This document shows, in pieces, positions 50,912 to 61,670 of a stretch of DNA of 64,000 nt (position 1 is the stretch's first letter; the number at the start of each line of letters is the position of its first letter). The notes beneath the pieces were generated by a model that searched no databases, had not been told where the DNA came from, and worked only from the letters and a program-made list of their open reading frames with translations. Position numbers and translations under genes: made by a program. Source of the stretch: Clostridium sp. KNHs205 (GTDB lineage: Bacteria; Bacillota; Clostridia; Lachnospirales; Lachnospiraceae). The stretch covers positions 2,527,501-2,591,500 of the forward strand of contig NZ_JNLE01000003.1 in the NCBI RefSeq assembly GCF_000702945.1, written 5' to 3'.

Positions 50912-53900
50912 ATGTTTCATAATTTCAAAGTAGTTTTAAGAAAGATATTTGGTGTTAAATGCAATAGCAGGAAATTAAAGATTTTATTAATTGGAGTAGT
51001 ATTCCTATGCTGTTTTTCCGGTTTTTTGATATGGAAGAATATCAATGCATACGGTGATGACGGTTATGCGGTCGGTTCTAACGGTAGCGCTGTGCTTCCG
51101 CATACTACAAGTGGAGATATTGATATCTGGCCCATAACAGAACCAGTGTTTATTGTGCAGTTATATTCTAAAATAGATGGAATGAGTACAGATAATGGTT
51201 CTTACGATGGGCTGGTTGAATCTATTAAGACAGTGATTCCTTATGCTACTGAGGATGCTATGTGGCTTTGCTCCAATCTTCTATCCGATTATATGATTCG
51301 TCATAATTTCCATACCAGTGAGCAGGTATATTTTGCAAGAAAAACGAGTTTATCCTTAACACAGTTGAACCTTGTTGGCGGTAGGAGTAATCCAGATGCC
51401 TTAGGAAGAATTAAGTATTTATCAAGAAATAAAAATACAACCTTTGGCGGTAATATTAATCAAGGAGTTTTCTATAAAGAAATCCTGGATCTATTTATAG
51501 CAAATAACCGGAGCATGGCTTTGCTGGCGAAAGACAGTGAGTTTTTAAAGTACCTAAATACAGACGATGAGTCAAAGTTAACGAATTCCTTAGAGTTATG
51601 GTCCTACATAACGGATGTCAAAGTAATTCCGGTAGGAGGCGGTAGTGAGTATGAAATTTATATTAAGGAAAAGATTGACGAATTCCTGCATGTTAAGGAA
51701 CTTTATGATGCAGGACTGGATTTTAATAAGTGGAATGATTCAAGTACATCAAAATTTACAACCAATGGATATACGATTACGGCAGCTGACTGTTTTAATT
51801 TGCGATACCTGGATTTATTGATGACCCTGAATATAATATCGAATAACAAAACCTATTGGTCAGATGGGATAAAAAGTTTCATGACCGATAATAACGGAAG
51901 CGCAAATATTTCCATAACACAGGGAATAATAGGGAGATTAGATAGTGTAAGTACCGAAGGAGGCAATGTTGAACCGGCAACTGTTTTTATGTCTTGTAAT
52001 GACTTGACACAGGATGCATACCGAGTACAGAAAAATTACAATTTATCAGATTTGATTGCATCAAATACTGTTTATGAAAATGTAAACAAAACGGATTATA
52101 TCAATCGGTTGAAAGCAGCAGTAAGCTTGTCAGAATCAAATACATATTATACGGATTCGATTTATTCCTCTAATATTATAAGCAGAGTTATATCCGAAAG
52201 AGTGAGATCCGTTGTAAATAATAGGCTGAGTTGGGGAAGTTCAAATAATCCGTTGAATCTGAGTGGTTTCTTAAAGTTTAATTTTAAAGGTGATACCTGG
52301 GATGGGACTAACTGGGTGCTTGAACCGCCTATAACCACACTTGCTATAAATTATCAGGCAATTCTAACGTTAAACTCAAAAGACCTGGATAAAATTAATA
52401 AAAAAGTCAAAAAAGAGTATAAAAAGGATAATAGCATAATTGATTTAGTAAAATATTATGTCGATAGAAGGGCACAGCAAAAACAAACCGTTATTACAGA
52501 TGACGATGTTAACTTACAGGTAACATTAAAGGCACTTACATTACAGGGCAATAGTCAGGGGCAGGAAAATGCCATTGATGAGTGGACTACGTTTATAAAA
52601 AAGAATAATATTACGGAGTTCAGATTACTGATCAAACTAAACAGAAACTTTAATGGTACAGCCTTTACCAGTATTCCAATTGAAGGCAGAGATTTTAAGC
52701 AAATATATACCAACAATGTTGAATGGTGTACTTCTACTGATTGGGAAACAGTTACTTCAGAAAAATTTTTGGAACTGTTACGGGGGAAAACCCCGCTTGG
52801 CCAATGGTCTGATGATACTATCAGTAAATTAAAAGTATCAGATAAGGAAGAAAAGAATATTATTTATGTAGCGAAAGTCTATATCCAATACAAAGCAACT
52901 GATAAAAAATGGTATTACACCACTGGAAAAGCGGATGAAACTGCAGAAAAGGATCTTATTGAAGCGGAGGATATATCTAAAATCCCGGATATACGGTTAA
53001 CCAATAAAGTTGAAATAAAATATACCTGGAACAGGCTTCCTGTATACTTAAACTTCCCCAGCAGCAGCTGGCATTCAGAGGAGCCGGCATTAGCTTATGC
53101 AGAATTAAAAGAAGGCTCTATCTACAATGAAACCTTTGAAGCAATGGCAGGAGTTCCGTCTACCCGAACACTGTATTTTTCCTCCGGCGGTAACGAGTTT
53201 ATGGTGGATTTAAGGGTGGATTACGAACCAGATAGAACGGCAATAAGAGAATATATCAGCCATTATAATGGAATTGAGTGTGAATTCAAGAAGAATGACC
53301 AGTTAAAAGGAGGGACCGGCTCCTATAGCAAAACAGAGGCTTTTGTAGGGGATGGCTCAGGTAAGACAATCAGTAAGAATGTTGTTGCCGAATCCTCTAA
53401 AATAGTTGAGCCTGACGGAAGCAAAACAAAGAATATAACCGTCAACAATCATGCAAGTAATACGGATTTATGGGCAGAGTGGAAAGGAACCATTGGAAAC
53501 GGTACACAGGAACCTGCGGATATCGGTAAATTCAATCCGGGTAAACCGGGAACTCCCTGCGCAGGCCTTGGCTTTGATCCGGGAACCTTAAGAACCAAAG
53601 ACGAACCCAGTACCAGCTGGGAGGTTGATACCTATAATCAGAATTTGGAGCAGGCTATCAGTTGGGCAAAAGCAATGGAAGCAACCAATAGCACTTACAC
53701 TGTACAAAAGATTGCGGACAGTGATGGACAGACCAGACAATATCAGGTTGGAAACGCGGTAATAACCGTTACTCTGAACGGAGGAGATAACAGCTATGCG
53801 AATACTAAGCAAAGAAGTTATAGCGGAGGAAACTATACCTCTTCCAGTGCTGCAGGAGCTTCCTTAACCAGTTCTGATAAAGGAAGATTGGGCAGCGGTT

Positions 53901-56900
53901 GGGGGTGGAATGCCGGTAAATTAGGTGTAGGAAGCGGTTACTCCGATTGTGGTCATGGACACAATGCATCCGGTTGGCATGTAGAACCAAAAGAGGCAGT
54001 ACCGCCGGATGAAAACGGTAATGGCGGCAGCCCGGCTGTCCCGGGAGTTAAACATTCACATAACTGCGGAAGCTATACTCCTGGCCAGGATATAACCCAG
54101 GGAGCCTCCAGTATTATAGATTATACAATAAAAGTTACCTTTCAAAATGGTACTTTAAAAGCTGAGAATTATGACGGTAACAGTTCGGATGTAACAGCAG
54201 CCATCCAAACAGGTTTAACCGGGATTCCCGCTCATGCACTTTGCGGTCCCTGTTGTATCCATGATCTGCCTGCCATTGAAGATGTCTGGTATCAGGAGGT
54301 GACTTATGACACTATCCAGATTACAAAATGCAATGTATATAAGATAGAGAAGGGGTATGTTACTGATATGTCAGAGATAACCTATGACAGTGATAAAAAT
54401 CTGATAGCAAGTATCACCCAGGGGGATCCGAATATTTTTTATAACATAGCTGCAGACAATCAGCCTGAATTCTGGGATGAGAAAATAACCAATGCGTCAA
54501 AGATAGGAAGGATAAGGTACTCACTGCAGGAAGCGCAAGGTGATAGGGTATATTATGAAGAAATGTCAAAAGGGGACGAGAAACGTACAAACAAGTGTGA
54601 TGGGTTAAGCAGGGTGCAAAGTCCGCAAAATCCGGCACCTCTGGCGAAAAAGGGACATGAACTGGGGTTTGCCAGCGGAATTCTATACAGTAACGGTAGT
54701 ACCTCGGGTTATGGGAATGCTCCCGGCATCTCCATAACGACAGAGGATTTTGTCTCTGACAATAAAGCAACTTCAGCTACGCTTAAACCGGCATATATGA
54801 ATAAACTGGATTCAAAGGATCTGCTTACGGATGAATGGAAACGTTTCTATACAAGGCGTACCCAGGAAGTAACGGCTACTGTTATATCTGATATGCTTAT
54901 TTTGCAGACCTCCAGCGGAGATCAAAGTCCTGTATATTATGAAGAAATAACAAAAGCAAAAGCACAGGAGGACTTTCCTTCTCTTCAGGCCTCTGGGGAT
55001 GTGAAGAAAGCATCTACCCAGGACGAGATAGACAGAAAATGGCTGAAGATGTGGGAGAATAATGGATTCACCTTTGCCAATACCAAGCCTGATGCGATTA
55101 ATATTGGATCTTATAATGGAAAATATAATTTAACAGCAGCAAAATACCAGGGAACCGGGAAAAAAGAAAAAATAACTACCAGATTTGATAATGACATGGC
55201 CATATTTTCTAGTGCAGCAGATGAGCTGGGACTAGCGACAGTAAGGAGCAGCCAATCTTATAGCAAGCCTGTTTATGGAGCAGCTAATATCTCTTCACCG
55301 GGTAAATCCCAGGCTCGTATGGACAGAGTAACAGATCTGTTAATATATATTGATAAGATCAAACAGAACCCGATCAATAAAAATGCTCAATATGAAACTG
55401 GAGAATCCTTTGTATTCTACCGTCCTGTCTTAAAATATAAGCTGACTGGCGAAGAAGCAAAACTGATTACAGGCGAAGAGGTAATAAAGGATATATTTTC
55501 GGAAGCTGAAAATGAAGTACTGAAAGGGGCAGGTTATAAGTACGGTCCGGGACTGCTTTATAAATCGAGATACTCAGCTTATGACGATGGGCTGGAGGAT
55601 AAGGTGAACAATATTATTGTTTTAGATGCGGTATCCACACAAAATGCCATGATAGTGAAGTCGGAGGTGGAAGATCAGCGTACAGAGGAGGGCATCGTAA
55701 AAGATGCTATGGATACCTTAAAGGCACTGGAGAAATGCCCCGGAACTCCGGAGCTATGTGAATACCGTTATCTTAGCTGTAAGTATACTCTTGACACCAC
55801 CAGTCTGTCATTCAACTTTGAAGATAAAATTACAGAAAGCAGCAATTCGGGAGAGAAGGATATCTATAGTTCCTACGACGGGCAAATGATAGCGAGCAGT
55901 ATTAAAAATAAAGACGGGGCCTTTCCAGCCTATGAACTTCCAAAGGGAACAGAATTAACTTCTGGTGATAGCAATTACAGTGGTTTTGGAACAGGAGGAT
56001 TCATAAAAATAACAGGGAACGGAACAAGGTTACAATTGCCCTTCAATGATTGTAAGATCAGCAGAAATGGCAGCTCCAGGGTACAGATTTCGGCAGATGT
56101 GTTTATTCCTGTTAGGCCGGAAAATAATATGATGCTCTTTTCCATTGGCGGAGTTGGTTTATACCTTCCGAGAGGCGGAAGTTCACCTGCCTTTATTACG
56201 AGTAAAGAAAAGACCAGGCCAGGTACTGTAACAAACATTGTAGGCAGAAAAGTAAAAATCACGGTTACCTTCAGTCTTGGATCTCTTTATGACTGTGAAC
56301 TTGAAGTAGATGGAATCAAAGTTATAAGTCAGATTACCAGCGGAGTTACGGAAGAGCAGATTGCGGAAGCAGCCATAGAGGATGATATGAGAGGCAGCAG
56401 TGTTAATGTGGGCAGCTGGGATTTTGACAATTCCTTCAGTACGAATTTTTATTTGGATAATGTTATCGTCAAAAGGTGCGGAGGAATACTGGAGCATACA
56501 GCAAGCTGCTATACGACCTACAAAAAGGAAAGATCCTTTTATCAGGATACTTTTAATGGGCTTACATCCCTTAATAACAGTATTGACTGGACAAGAAACC
56601 AGGATGACGGATACTCCTATGATGTTATAACTTCCTTTTCCAAACATGTGCATGATACTTCCTGTCTGACTCAGAGTAGTGAAGGTTATCAAATTGCCCT
56701 GGCTGAGGCAAGGGAAGGAAACTGGGACACTTTAAAAAAGGAACTGGGAACTGAACTTTTTGAAAAGCTGGTTTCAAATTTTAAAATCGATGTGTCAAGT
56801 GGTAGTACAGGCAATATAAAAAGCGGTGATATCCTAAATTATTCTTATTCCGGTAATGTACAGACAGTAATCCTGCCAAAGGGAATTTACACCTTAGAAA

Positions 56901-59900
56901 CCTATGGTGCCCAGGGTGGGAATGACAGCACTGCCGGTGGAAATGGAGGATATGCGAAAGGTACACTGACACTTTTAAAAGCATCTACCTTATATCTTCT
57001 GGTGGGCGGTCAGGGTGCCAGTAGCGCATCCGGTGCCGGCGGTGGATATAATGGAGGTGGACATGCAGGCACAATCGGGTCCTCCGGAGGTGGTGGAGGA
57101 GCTACCTCCATAGCAACCGCTAACGGAAGTTTAAGCTCCCTGCTGAAAAATAATGAAACTAAAAATAAAGTGCTTCTGGTTGCGGGAGGCGGCGGTGGTG
57201 CCGGCAATAACCATACCGTAACCTCAAATACACCGTCTACCATTCCTTACACCGGAAATTCAAGTTATACGACCAGAAACGGAACCCTTGCAAAATCATT
57301 TATTGCAGCTGGGAATGGTACGGTTACATTTAAATCAACGGATTTCACGGCGGATCCTTACGGATTTATATATGTTTACGATTCCACTGGGGCTTTAAGG
57401 AGCAGTACTTCTGATGATGATAGTGGCGGCAGCCTGCACTTTTCCTGCAGTGCTACTGTATATCAGGGAGACCGAGTTGAATTTTATGCAGGAGCCTACC
57501 GTGATTCAGGCTCCTGTAACTGGAAGATTGAGTATACAGTTTTATCCTCCACAACTACATATGCTGTAGGTGCCGGAGGTTCCGGAGGTGGTCCTGCCGG
57601 AGGAAACGGCGGTGAAGTTTATAATGCTCAGTATAATGGAATAGGAGGTTCTTCTGCTTCTTATTATGATCTTGGACAGGGACAGTCACACACCGGAGAC
57701 GGAGGAGGTGGTGGAGGAGGCTACTATGGCGGATTTGCTGCCGCTGCTGATGCAGGAGGCGGCGGAGGTTCGGGATACGTTTCCTCACAACTGACAGGTG
57801 GATCATTAAATAATGGTATTAACAGCGGTAACGGTAAGGTTGTTATTACTGTTCTGGAAGCAAACCGTTTTCCAGATGAAACAGAACTGTTTCATTTCAT
57901 AAAGTCTGAAATGCACCTTATTCCTGATTGGGTAACAACGGACGGAGTAACAATAGTCAATCCCATCTGGGATTGCAGGTTGATTAATAATACCGAAAAA
58001 GTATATACGGTGCAGACACTGCTGACATGTATGGAACCCCATCATTCAGGGGGGCACTATGATTATTCCAATGATATTTGCTGGAGTGCCTGCGAAAAAA
58101 ATGAAAACCATAAAACCACCATTGAGGAAACAATTGATGCCAATGGAGTTAAAGTAGAGCAGGCAGCTTATATAGCCCTGGATAATTTTTTTAAAGTGTA
58201 TTTCCCTAATACAGGTGATTTTTATGGCAATGGGGCTTATGGTATACCGGAGCCTGTAATCAGCAGAGGCAGGGGATACAGCCAGAATATGGATACCACA
58301 GAATGGACGAGGGAAAAGTATGTAAAGTTTGACTATGATGTTTTATATGAGAGGAATGGAGTGTGGGAAAATCACACAGCAGGAGAATGGATTTCTTTGG
58401 AAATCGTAGATAAAACAACAACAAGAAAATATGCATTAAGCGATGGTACAACACTCAAATTACAGGGAAATACTTACCTGTTTGATATGACCAATCATTT
58501 ATTGAACTATAACGGAGGTAGTACGACCTTATTGGAAGGCGGAACCCTGGCTGTAATTGATGGTAAGATATTTGAACTAAATAATGACGGTACGGTTAAT
58601 GTAAGCTCTCCAAAAACAGAGTACAATTTTTATTGCCTGCTGGCTAATGATGAGGTATCCTGTGCGGAAGTTCAGTATGCAGTAGAAGGGATTAATTATA
58701 ACAGGCAGAGCAGTAAGGAGATGCCTTATGCGAGTGATGGTATATATCAAAATGAATTCAGTGTTTATAATTACGGTAATTTATATGCTACCAATAAACA
58801 GAGGTTTTATAATTTCACAGCGAAGCATACTGCCGCCAAACTGGCCTATCTTGATATTGTCGGACGTATTGGTAATTTTATTATTGAAGATACGGATGAT
58901 ATGCGTTTTAGTAATTTCTTTAAAAAACCAATTGCAGAAAACCGCAGTGATTGGTATATTGAAGGAATTATCTCAAACGTAGACAGTTCCATAACTGAAA
59001 ATTATTTATCCTGGCACAGAAACTCTGCCGGGTATCCCCTGGCTGTGGATGTACGGGGTGAACAGGTTAATGAAGCAAATGGATACTATAATACCTGGGG
59101 AACACAAGGGTGGACAGTGAAAGCCAATAGTCAGAGTATGGGAGTTTCTGCAGATAAGAATACAAAAGCAGCCTTACAGGAGCAACAGCTTAAGCTTGGT
59201 TATAATGTTATGTTTGATATTACGTCGCTAGGCAATTACAATCAATATTTGCAGGTAATTCCATATTTTTATGCACTTAACACCAGCACCAATGAAATGA
59301 TTCCTGTCGATATATATATCACTGATGATGGTGTTACAAGGCCCATTAATTATTTCGGACTCTATTCTGAATATATGGATGATAATGGAAATTATCTAAA
59401 AGGTTATGAGGAATTATCGAAAAATCTATATCGATATAATATGTATTTAAACTGGACAAATGAAGCAGCCAGAAGGAATTATACATCAGGTGGCATGGAA
59501 TCTCAGGTTACTGACCGGGTAAGGGATTATTTTACAGAGGAGGTTTATGGTTCTAACGGAGAAATTACAGGCTATAAATATCTGACAGTACCCTATGGTA
59601 ACTATTTTAATCTGGGAACCATACAATGCCTTCAGCCGGGACGAAGAGCCAGAACCTTTGTAGGAAACAGTAGTGTAACAGCAATAAGGCAGCAGGCTGC
59701 AAGACTGGGAATCACTGTTAACGGTATCAATGGAGGTATAAATACCAATCTAAACGGAGCTTACCGCAATGAAATGTTTTATCGCCAGGCACAAAGATGG
59801 CACCTGACATTGGGACTTCCGTCCTCCGCTGTATTTACTGCCTATAGGGAGAAGGGAGTGCATATAACGCCCGAAGACGAGTGGTATGAAACCTCTTATA

Positions 59901-60259
59901 TCCAGGAAGGCAAGACAAAGACGAAACAGTTCTCCAAAGTATTCCTCTTATCAAAGACAGGTAATAATGAGTATGCAATTGGAGATAGATTTCAGCTTGA
60001 TGGCATTGAATATACGATTACCGGTAAATACAGTGCCGGAAAGGAATTCAATGGTAATAATGATTATGTAATCATAATGACTGCGGACATAAAAGCAATC
60101 GGAGAAGTATGGAATTTAAAGTATGAAACCGGTGATGACAATGGAAACATTAGTATCAGAGGGAAAAAATATCATTTTGGCAGCAGCATTCCGACATTTA
60201 TAGCAGCATACGATACCGTATCCTCATTAGTGGATATATCAACAGAACATACACATTAA
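50912..60259 (+). CDS. Giant exported protein (3115 residues) with LamG-like and ALK/LTK-type Gly-rich domains
   Basis: An uninterrupted frame. A basic N-terminus and hydrophobic segment (about 24-45) form a signal or signal-anchor. Residues 50-900 are large Tyr/Asn-rich domains I do not recognise. About 1010-1120 carries His/Cys clusters (CGHGHN, KHSHNCGS, CGPCCIHD). About 1640-1860 resembles a concanavalin/LamG sandwich (FEDKI, YLDNVIVKRCGG). About 1980-2315 is a Gly-rich domain like the one in ALK/LTK receptors (YTLETYGAQGG, GGYAKGTL, LLVGGQG, GGGYNGGG), split by a CUB-like sandwich with GFIYVYDSTG. The C-terminal 800 residues are unassigned. No LPxTG, SLH or C-terminal anchor. GGGGAG precedes the ATG. 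Confidence 0.8.
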   Translation: MFHNFKVVLRKIFGVKCNSRKLKILLIGVVFLCCFSGFLIWKNINAYGDDGYAVGSNGSAVLPHTTSGDIDIWPITEPVFIVQLYSKIDGMSTDNGSYDGLVESIKTVIPYATEDAMWLCSNLLSDYMIRHNFHTSEQVYFARKTSLSLTQLNLVGGRSNPDALGRIKYLSRNKNTTFGGNINQGVFYKEILDLFIANNRSMALLAKDSEFLKYLNTDDESKLTNSLELWSYITDVKVIPVGGGSEYEIYIKEKIDEFLHVKELYDAGLDFNKWNDSSTSKFTTNGYTITAADCFNLRYLDLLMTLNIISNNKTYWSDGIKSFMTDNNGSANISITQGIIGRLDSVSTEGGNVEPATVFMSCNDLTQDAYRVQKNYNLSDLIASNTVYENVNKTDYINRLKAAVSLSESNTYYTDSIYSSNIISRVISERVRSVVNNRLSWGSSNNPLNLSGFLKFNFKGDTWDGTNWVLEPPITTLAINYQAILTLNSKDLDKINKKVKKEYKKDNSIIDLVKYYVDRRAQQKQTVITDDDVNLQVTLKALTLQGNSQGQENAIDEWTTFIKKNNITEFRLLIKLNRNFNGTAFTSIPIEGRDFKQIYTNNVEWCTSTDWETVTSEKFLELLRGKTPLGQWSDDTISKLKVSDKEEKNIIYVAKVYIQYKATDKKWYYTTGKADETAEKDLIEAEDISKIPDIRLTNKVEIKYTWNRLPVYLNFPSSSWHSEEPALAYAELKEGSIYNETFEAMAGVPSTRTLYFSSGGNEFMVDLRVDYEPDRTAIREYISHYNGIECEFKKNDQLKGGTGSYSKTEAFVGDGSGKTISKNVVAESSKIVEPDGSKTKNITVNNHASNTDLWAEWKGTIGNGTQEPADIGKFNPGKPGTPCAGLGFDPGTLRTKDEPSTSWEVDTYNQNLEQAISWAKAMEATNSTYTVQKIADSDGQTRQYQVGNAVITVTLNGGDNSYANTKQRSYSGGNYTSSSAAGASLTSSDKGRLGSGWGWNAGKLGVGSGYSDCGHGHNASGWHVEPKEAVPPDENGNGGSPAVPGVKHSHNCGSYTPGQDITQGASSIIDYTIKVTFQNGTLKAENYDGNSSDVTAAIQTGLTGIPAHALCGPCCIHDLPAIEDVWYQEVTYDTIQITKCNVYKIEKGYVTDMSEITYDSDKNLIASITQGDPNIFYNIAADNQPEFWDEKITNASKIGRIRYSLQEAQGDRVYYEEMSKGDEKRTNKCDGLSRVQSPQNPAPLAKKGHELGFASGILYSNGSTSGYGNAPGISITTEDFVSDNKATSATLKPAYMNKLDSKDLLTDEWKRFYTRRTQEVTATVISDMLILQTSSGDQSPVYYEEITKAKAQEDFPSLQASGDVKKASTQDEIDRKWLKMWENNGFTFANTKPDAINIGSYNGKYNLTAAKYQGTGKKEKITTRFDNDMAIFSSAADELGLATVRSSQSYSKPVYGAANISSPGKSQARMDRVTDLLIYIDKIKQNPINKNAQYETGESFVFYRPVLKYKLTGEEAKLITGEEVIKDIFSEAENEVLKGAGYKYGPGLLYKSRYSAYDDGLEDKVNNIIVLDAVSTQNAMIVKSEVEDQRTEEGIVKDAMDTLKALEKCPGTPELCEYRYLSCKYTLDTTSLSFNFEDKITESSNSGEKDIYSSYDGQMIASSIKNKDGAFPAYELPKGTELTSGDSNYSGFGTGGFIKITGNGTRLQLPFNDCKISRNGSSRVQISADVFIPVRPENNMMLFSIGGVGLYLPRGGSSPAFITSKEKTRPGTVTNIVGRKVKITVTFSLGSLYDCELEVDGIKVISQITSGVTEEQIAEAAIEDDMRGSSVNVGSWDFDNSFSTNFYLDNVIVKRCGGILEHTASCYTTYKKERSFYQDTFNGLTSLNNSIDWTRNQDDGYSYDVITSFSKHVHDTSCLTQSSEGYQIALAEAREGNWDTLKKELGTELFEKLVSNFKIDVSSGSTGNIKSGDILNYSYSGNVQTVILPKGIYTLETYGAQGGNDSTAGGNGGYAKGTLTLLKASTLYLLVGGQGASSASGAGGGYNGGGHAGTIGSSGGGGGATSIATANGSLSSLLKNNETKNKVLLVAGGGGGAGNNHTVTSNTPSTIPYTGNSSYTTRNGTLAKSFIAAGNGTVTFKSTDFTADPYGFIYVYDSTGALRSSTSDDDSGGSLHFSCSATVYQGDRVEFYAGAYRDSGSCNWKIEYTVLSSTTTYAVGAGGSGGGPAGGNGGEVYNAQYNGIGGSSASYYDLGQGQSHTGDGGGGGGGYYGGFAAAADAGGGGGSGYVSSQLTGGSLNNGINSGNGKVVITVLEANRFPDETELFHFIKSEMHLIPDWVTTDGVTIVNPIWDCRLINNTEKVYTVQTLLTCMEPHHSGGHYDYSNDICWSACEKNENHKTTIEETIDANGVKVEQAAYIALDNFFKVYFPNTGDFYGNGAYGIPEPVISRGRGYSQNMDTTEWTREKYVKFDYDVLYERNGVWENHTAGEWISLEIVDKTTTRKYALSDGTTLKLQGNTYLFDMTNHLLNYNGGSTTLLEGGTLAVIDGKIFELNNDGTVNVSSPKTEYNFYCLLANDEVSCAEVQYAVEGINYNRQSSKEMPYASDGIYQNEFSVYNYGNLYATNKQRFYNFTAKHTAAKLAYLDIVGRIGNFIIEDTDDMRFSNFFKKPIAENRSDWYIEGIISNVDSSITENYLSWHRNSAGYPLAVDVRGEQVNEANGYYNTWGTQGWTVKANSQSMGVSADKNTKAALQEQQLKLGYNVMFDITSLGNYNQYLQVIPYFYALNTSTNEMIPVDIYITDDGVTRPINYFGLYSEYMDDNGNYLKGYEELSKNLYRYNMYLNWTNEAARRNYTSGGMESQVTDRVRDYFTEEVYGSNGEITGYKYLTVPYGNYFNLGTIQCLQPGRRARTFVGNSSVTAIRQQAARLGITVNGINGGINTNLNGAYRNEMFYRQAQRWHLTLGLPSSAVFTAYREKGVHITPEDEWYETSYIQEGKTKTKQFSKVFLLSKTGNNEYAIGDRFQLDGIEYTITGKYSAGKEFNGNNDYVIIMTADIKAIGEVWNLKYETGDDNGNISIRGKKYHFGSSIPTFIAAYDTVSSLVDISTEHTH

Positions 60260-60360
60260 ATCTATAAATGATACATATTCATATCAATTAAACCTATAAA
60301 TCATACATATTCATATCAATTAAATCTATAAATTATACATATTAAATCTTCAAATCATAC
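60255..60360. repeat. 32-bp tandem repeat overlapping the giant gene's stop codon
   Basis: Units beginning ATTAAATCTATAAATGATAC start at 60255, 60287 and 60319 (32-bp period), with a shortened unit at 60341. The first unit contains the TAA stop of the giant gene. Confidence 0.8.
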
Positions 60361-60362
60361 TT

Positions 60363-60405
60363 ACAGAAGCTGTTTTAGGGAGTATTCATAAACAGCTTCT
60401 GTTTT
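60363..60405 (+). terminator. Intrinsic terminator of the giant gene
   Basis: ACAGAAGCTGTTT pairs perfectly with AAACAGCTTCTGT, 14-nt loop, followed by TTTT. The following 60406-60640 is AT-rich leader of the next gene. Confidence 0.85.
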
Positions 60406-60640
60406 GCTGCTTGGATGGAATTCATTTCCTCAGAACATATAGGTTACATTTAATAGCCTTACCTTCGCCAGATATAAAATGCCATATAAAGAAGACTATT
60501 ACTATATTTAAAAGAAAAACAAGTAATCAATCTAGAAAAAAACAGAAAATATGAAAAAATACTACAAATTATAAATAAATCTGTCATATTAAAAATAAAA
60601 GAAAGTTTAACAGATGTAGGGTAACAAGGGGGAGTTTATA

Positions 60641-61663
60641 ATGACAAAAGAAGATTTATTTGCAGCAAAAGGGGATAGTATTAAACTAAAGTTTATAAGA
60701 AATAACCTTGGATTATCTATTGACGAGTTTTCTAAAAAAACCGAAATAAATCTTAGTTTTCTAAATCTTCTTGAAAAGGGGTATCTGCCGTTATCAGCAA
60801 GAGATAAGAGAAAAATTGGAGAAGCTTTCGATTTGCAGGAAAATTGGTTTGATATAGTAGATGTAAGTGAATTTCAGGAATCCAATGACATAAGTTCAAC
60901 TGATAATAATGAGCTTAAAGAATCTACTAAGTCGACAGAAGCAACTATTCCAGCAGATAAAACCTTATCATTGCACAACATAACTATAAACTCCGGTGAT
61001 GCCTTAAAGACAATCCGAACTGCAATGGGTCTGTCAAGGAAGGATATTGCAGATGCGATTGATATTACATCAGTTCAGATAGGATATATTGAAACGGGTA
61101 AAAGAACCTTGACGGATAAGGTGAAAAATAAGCTGAATGAGTATTTCCGAACGAATTCAATAAAGCTGAGCGATTTGTATGCAAAAGATCAAGAAATCAT
61201 CAAACAATTACTTGAGAGTAAAGAGGAGTTACAGGATAATAAAAAGGATAGTCTGACCGATGAAGAAATATTAAATCAGGTAAGAATGATAAAAAGCAGG
61301 AAAGAATACACCCAGGCTGCCATTTCTGATAAATCAGGGGTAAACAGAAGTCAGTTCAGTCTGATTGAAAACGGCAAGATGCAACTAAATCGACGAATCA
61401 GAGAAAAATTATTGGATTTTATTGAGTCGGAAGCGGAGCTTGATAACAGCGTCACGAGACAGGAGGTTTCAGGAAAAACCACAGCAGTGAATTACTCTGA
61501 GTTAACCGTGGTTCCCGAAAATAAAGATATTATAAGAGATTTTACAAAAGACTTTACTACCAATAAATACGAACTTATTAAAGTCATAGACTCCATGAAG
61601 AAATCAAGAGATGAATTAATACTGAATATAAATATGCTGGAAAAGGTTGTAAGTTATATGTGA
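60641..61663 (+). CDS. Transcriptional regulator with three XRE-type HTH domains
   Basis: Cytoplasmic protein of 340 residues. Three Cro/C1-type helix-turn-helix units are visible: about 14-66 (LGLSIDEFSKKTEINLSFLNLLEKG), 120-170 (MGLSRKDIADAIDITSVQIGYIETGKR) and 213-262 (KEYTQAAISDKSGVNRSQFSLIENGK). They are joined by acidic or Ser/Thr-rich linkers. The C-terminal 45 residues look like a coiled coil for oligomerisation. Most XRE regulators have one such domain. AAGGGGG precedes the ATG. It could control the giant gene upstream or the divergent genes downstream. No binding site is identified. Confidence 0.82.
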   Translation: MTKEDLFAAKGDSIKLKFIRNNLGLSIDEFSKKTEINLSFLNLLEKGYLPLSARDKRKIGEAFDLQENWFDIVDVSEFQESNDISSTDNNELKESTKSTEATIPADKTLSLHNITINSGDALKTIRTAMGLSRKDIADAIDITSVQIGYIETGKRTLTDKVKNKLNEYFRTNSIKLSDLYAKDQEIIKQLLESKEELQDNKKDSLTDEEILNQVRMIKSRKEYTQAAISDKSGVNRSQFSLIENGKMQLNRRIREKLLDFIESEAELDNSVTRQEVSGKTTAVNYSELTVVPENKDIIRDFTKDFTTNKYELIKVIDSMKKSRDELILNINMLEKVVSYM

Positions 61664-61670
61664 TATAATT

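Noticed and set aside
57010..57806. Minus-strand Pro-rich and His/Arg-rich ORFs in the giant gene
   Set aside because: Antisense shadows of the Gly-rich codons (GGN read as CCN); no start signals.
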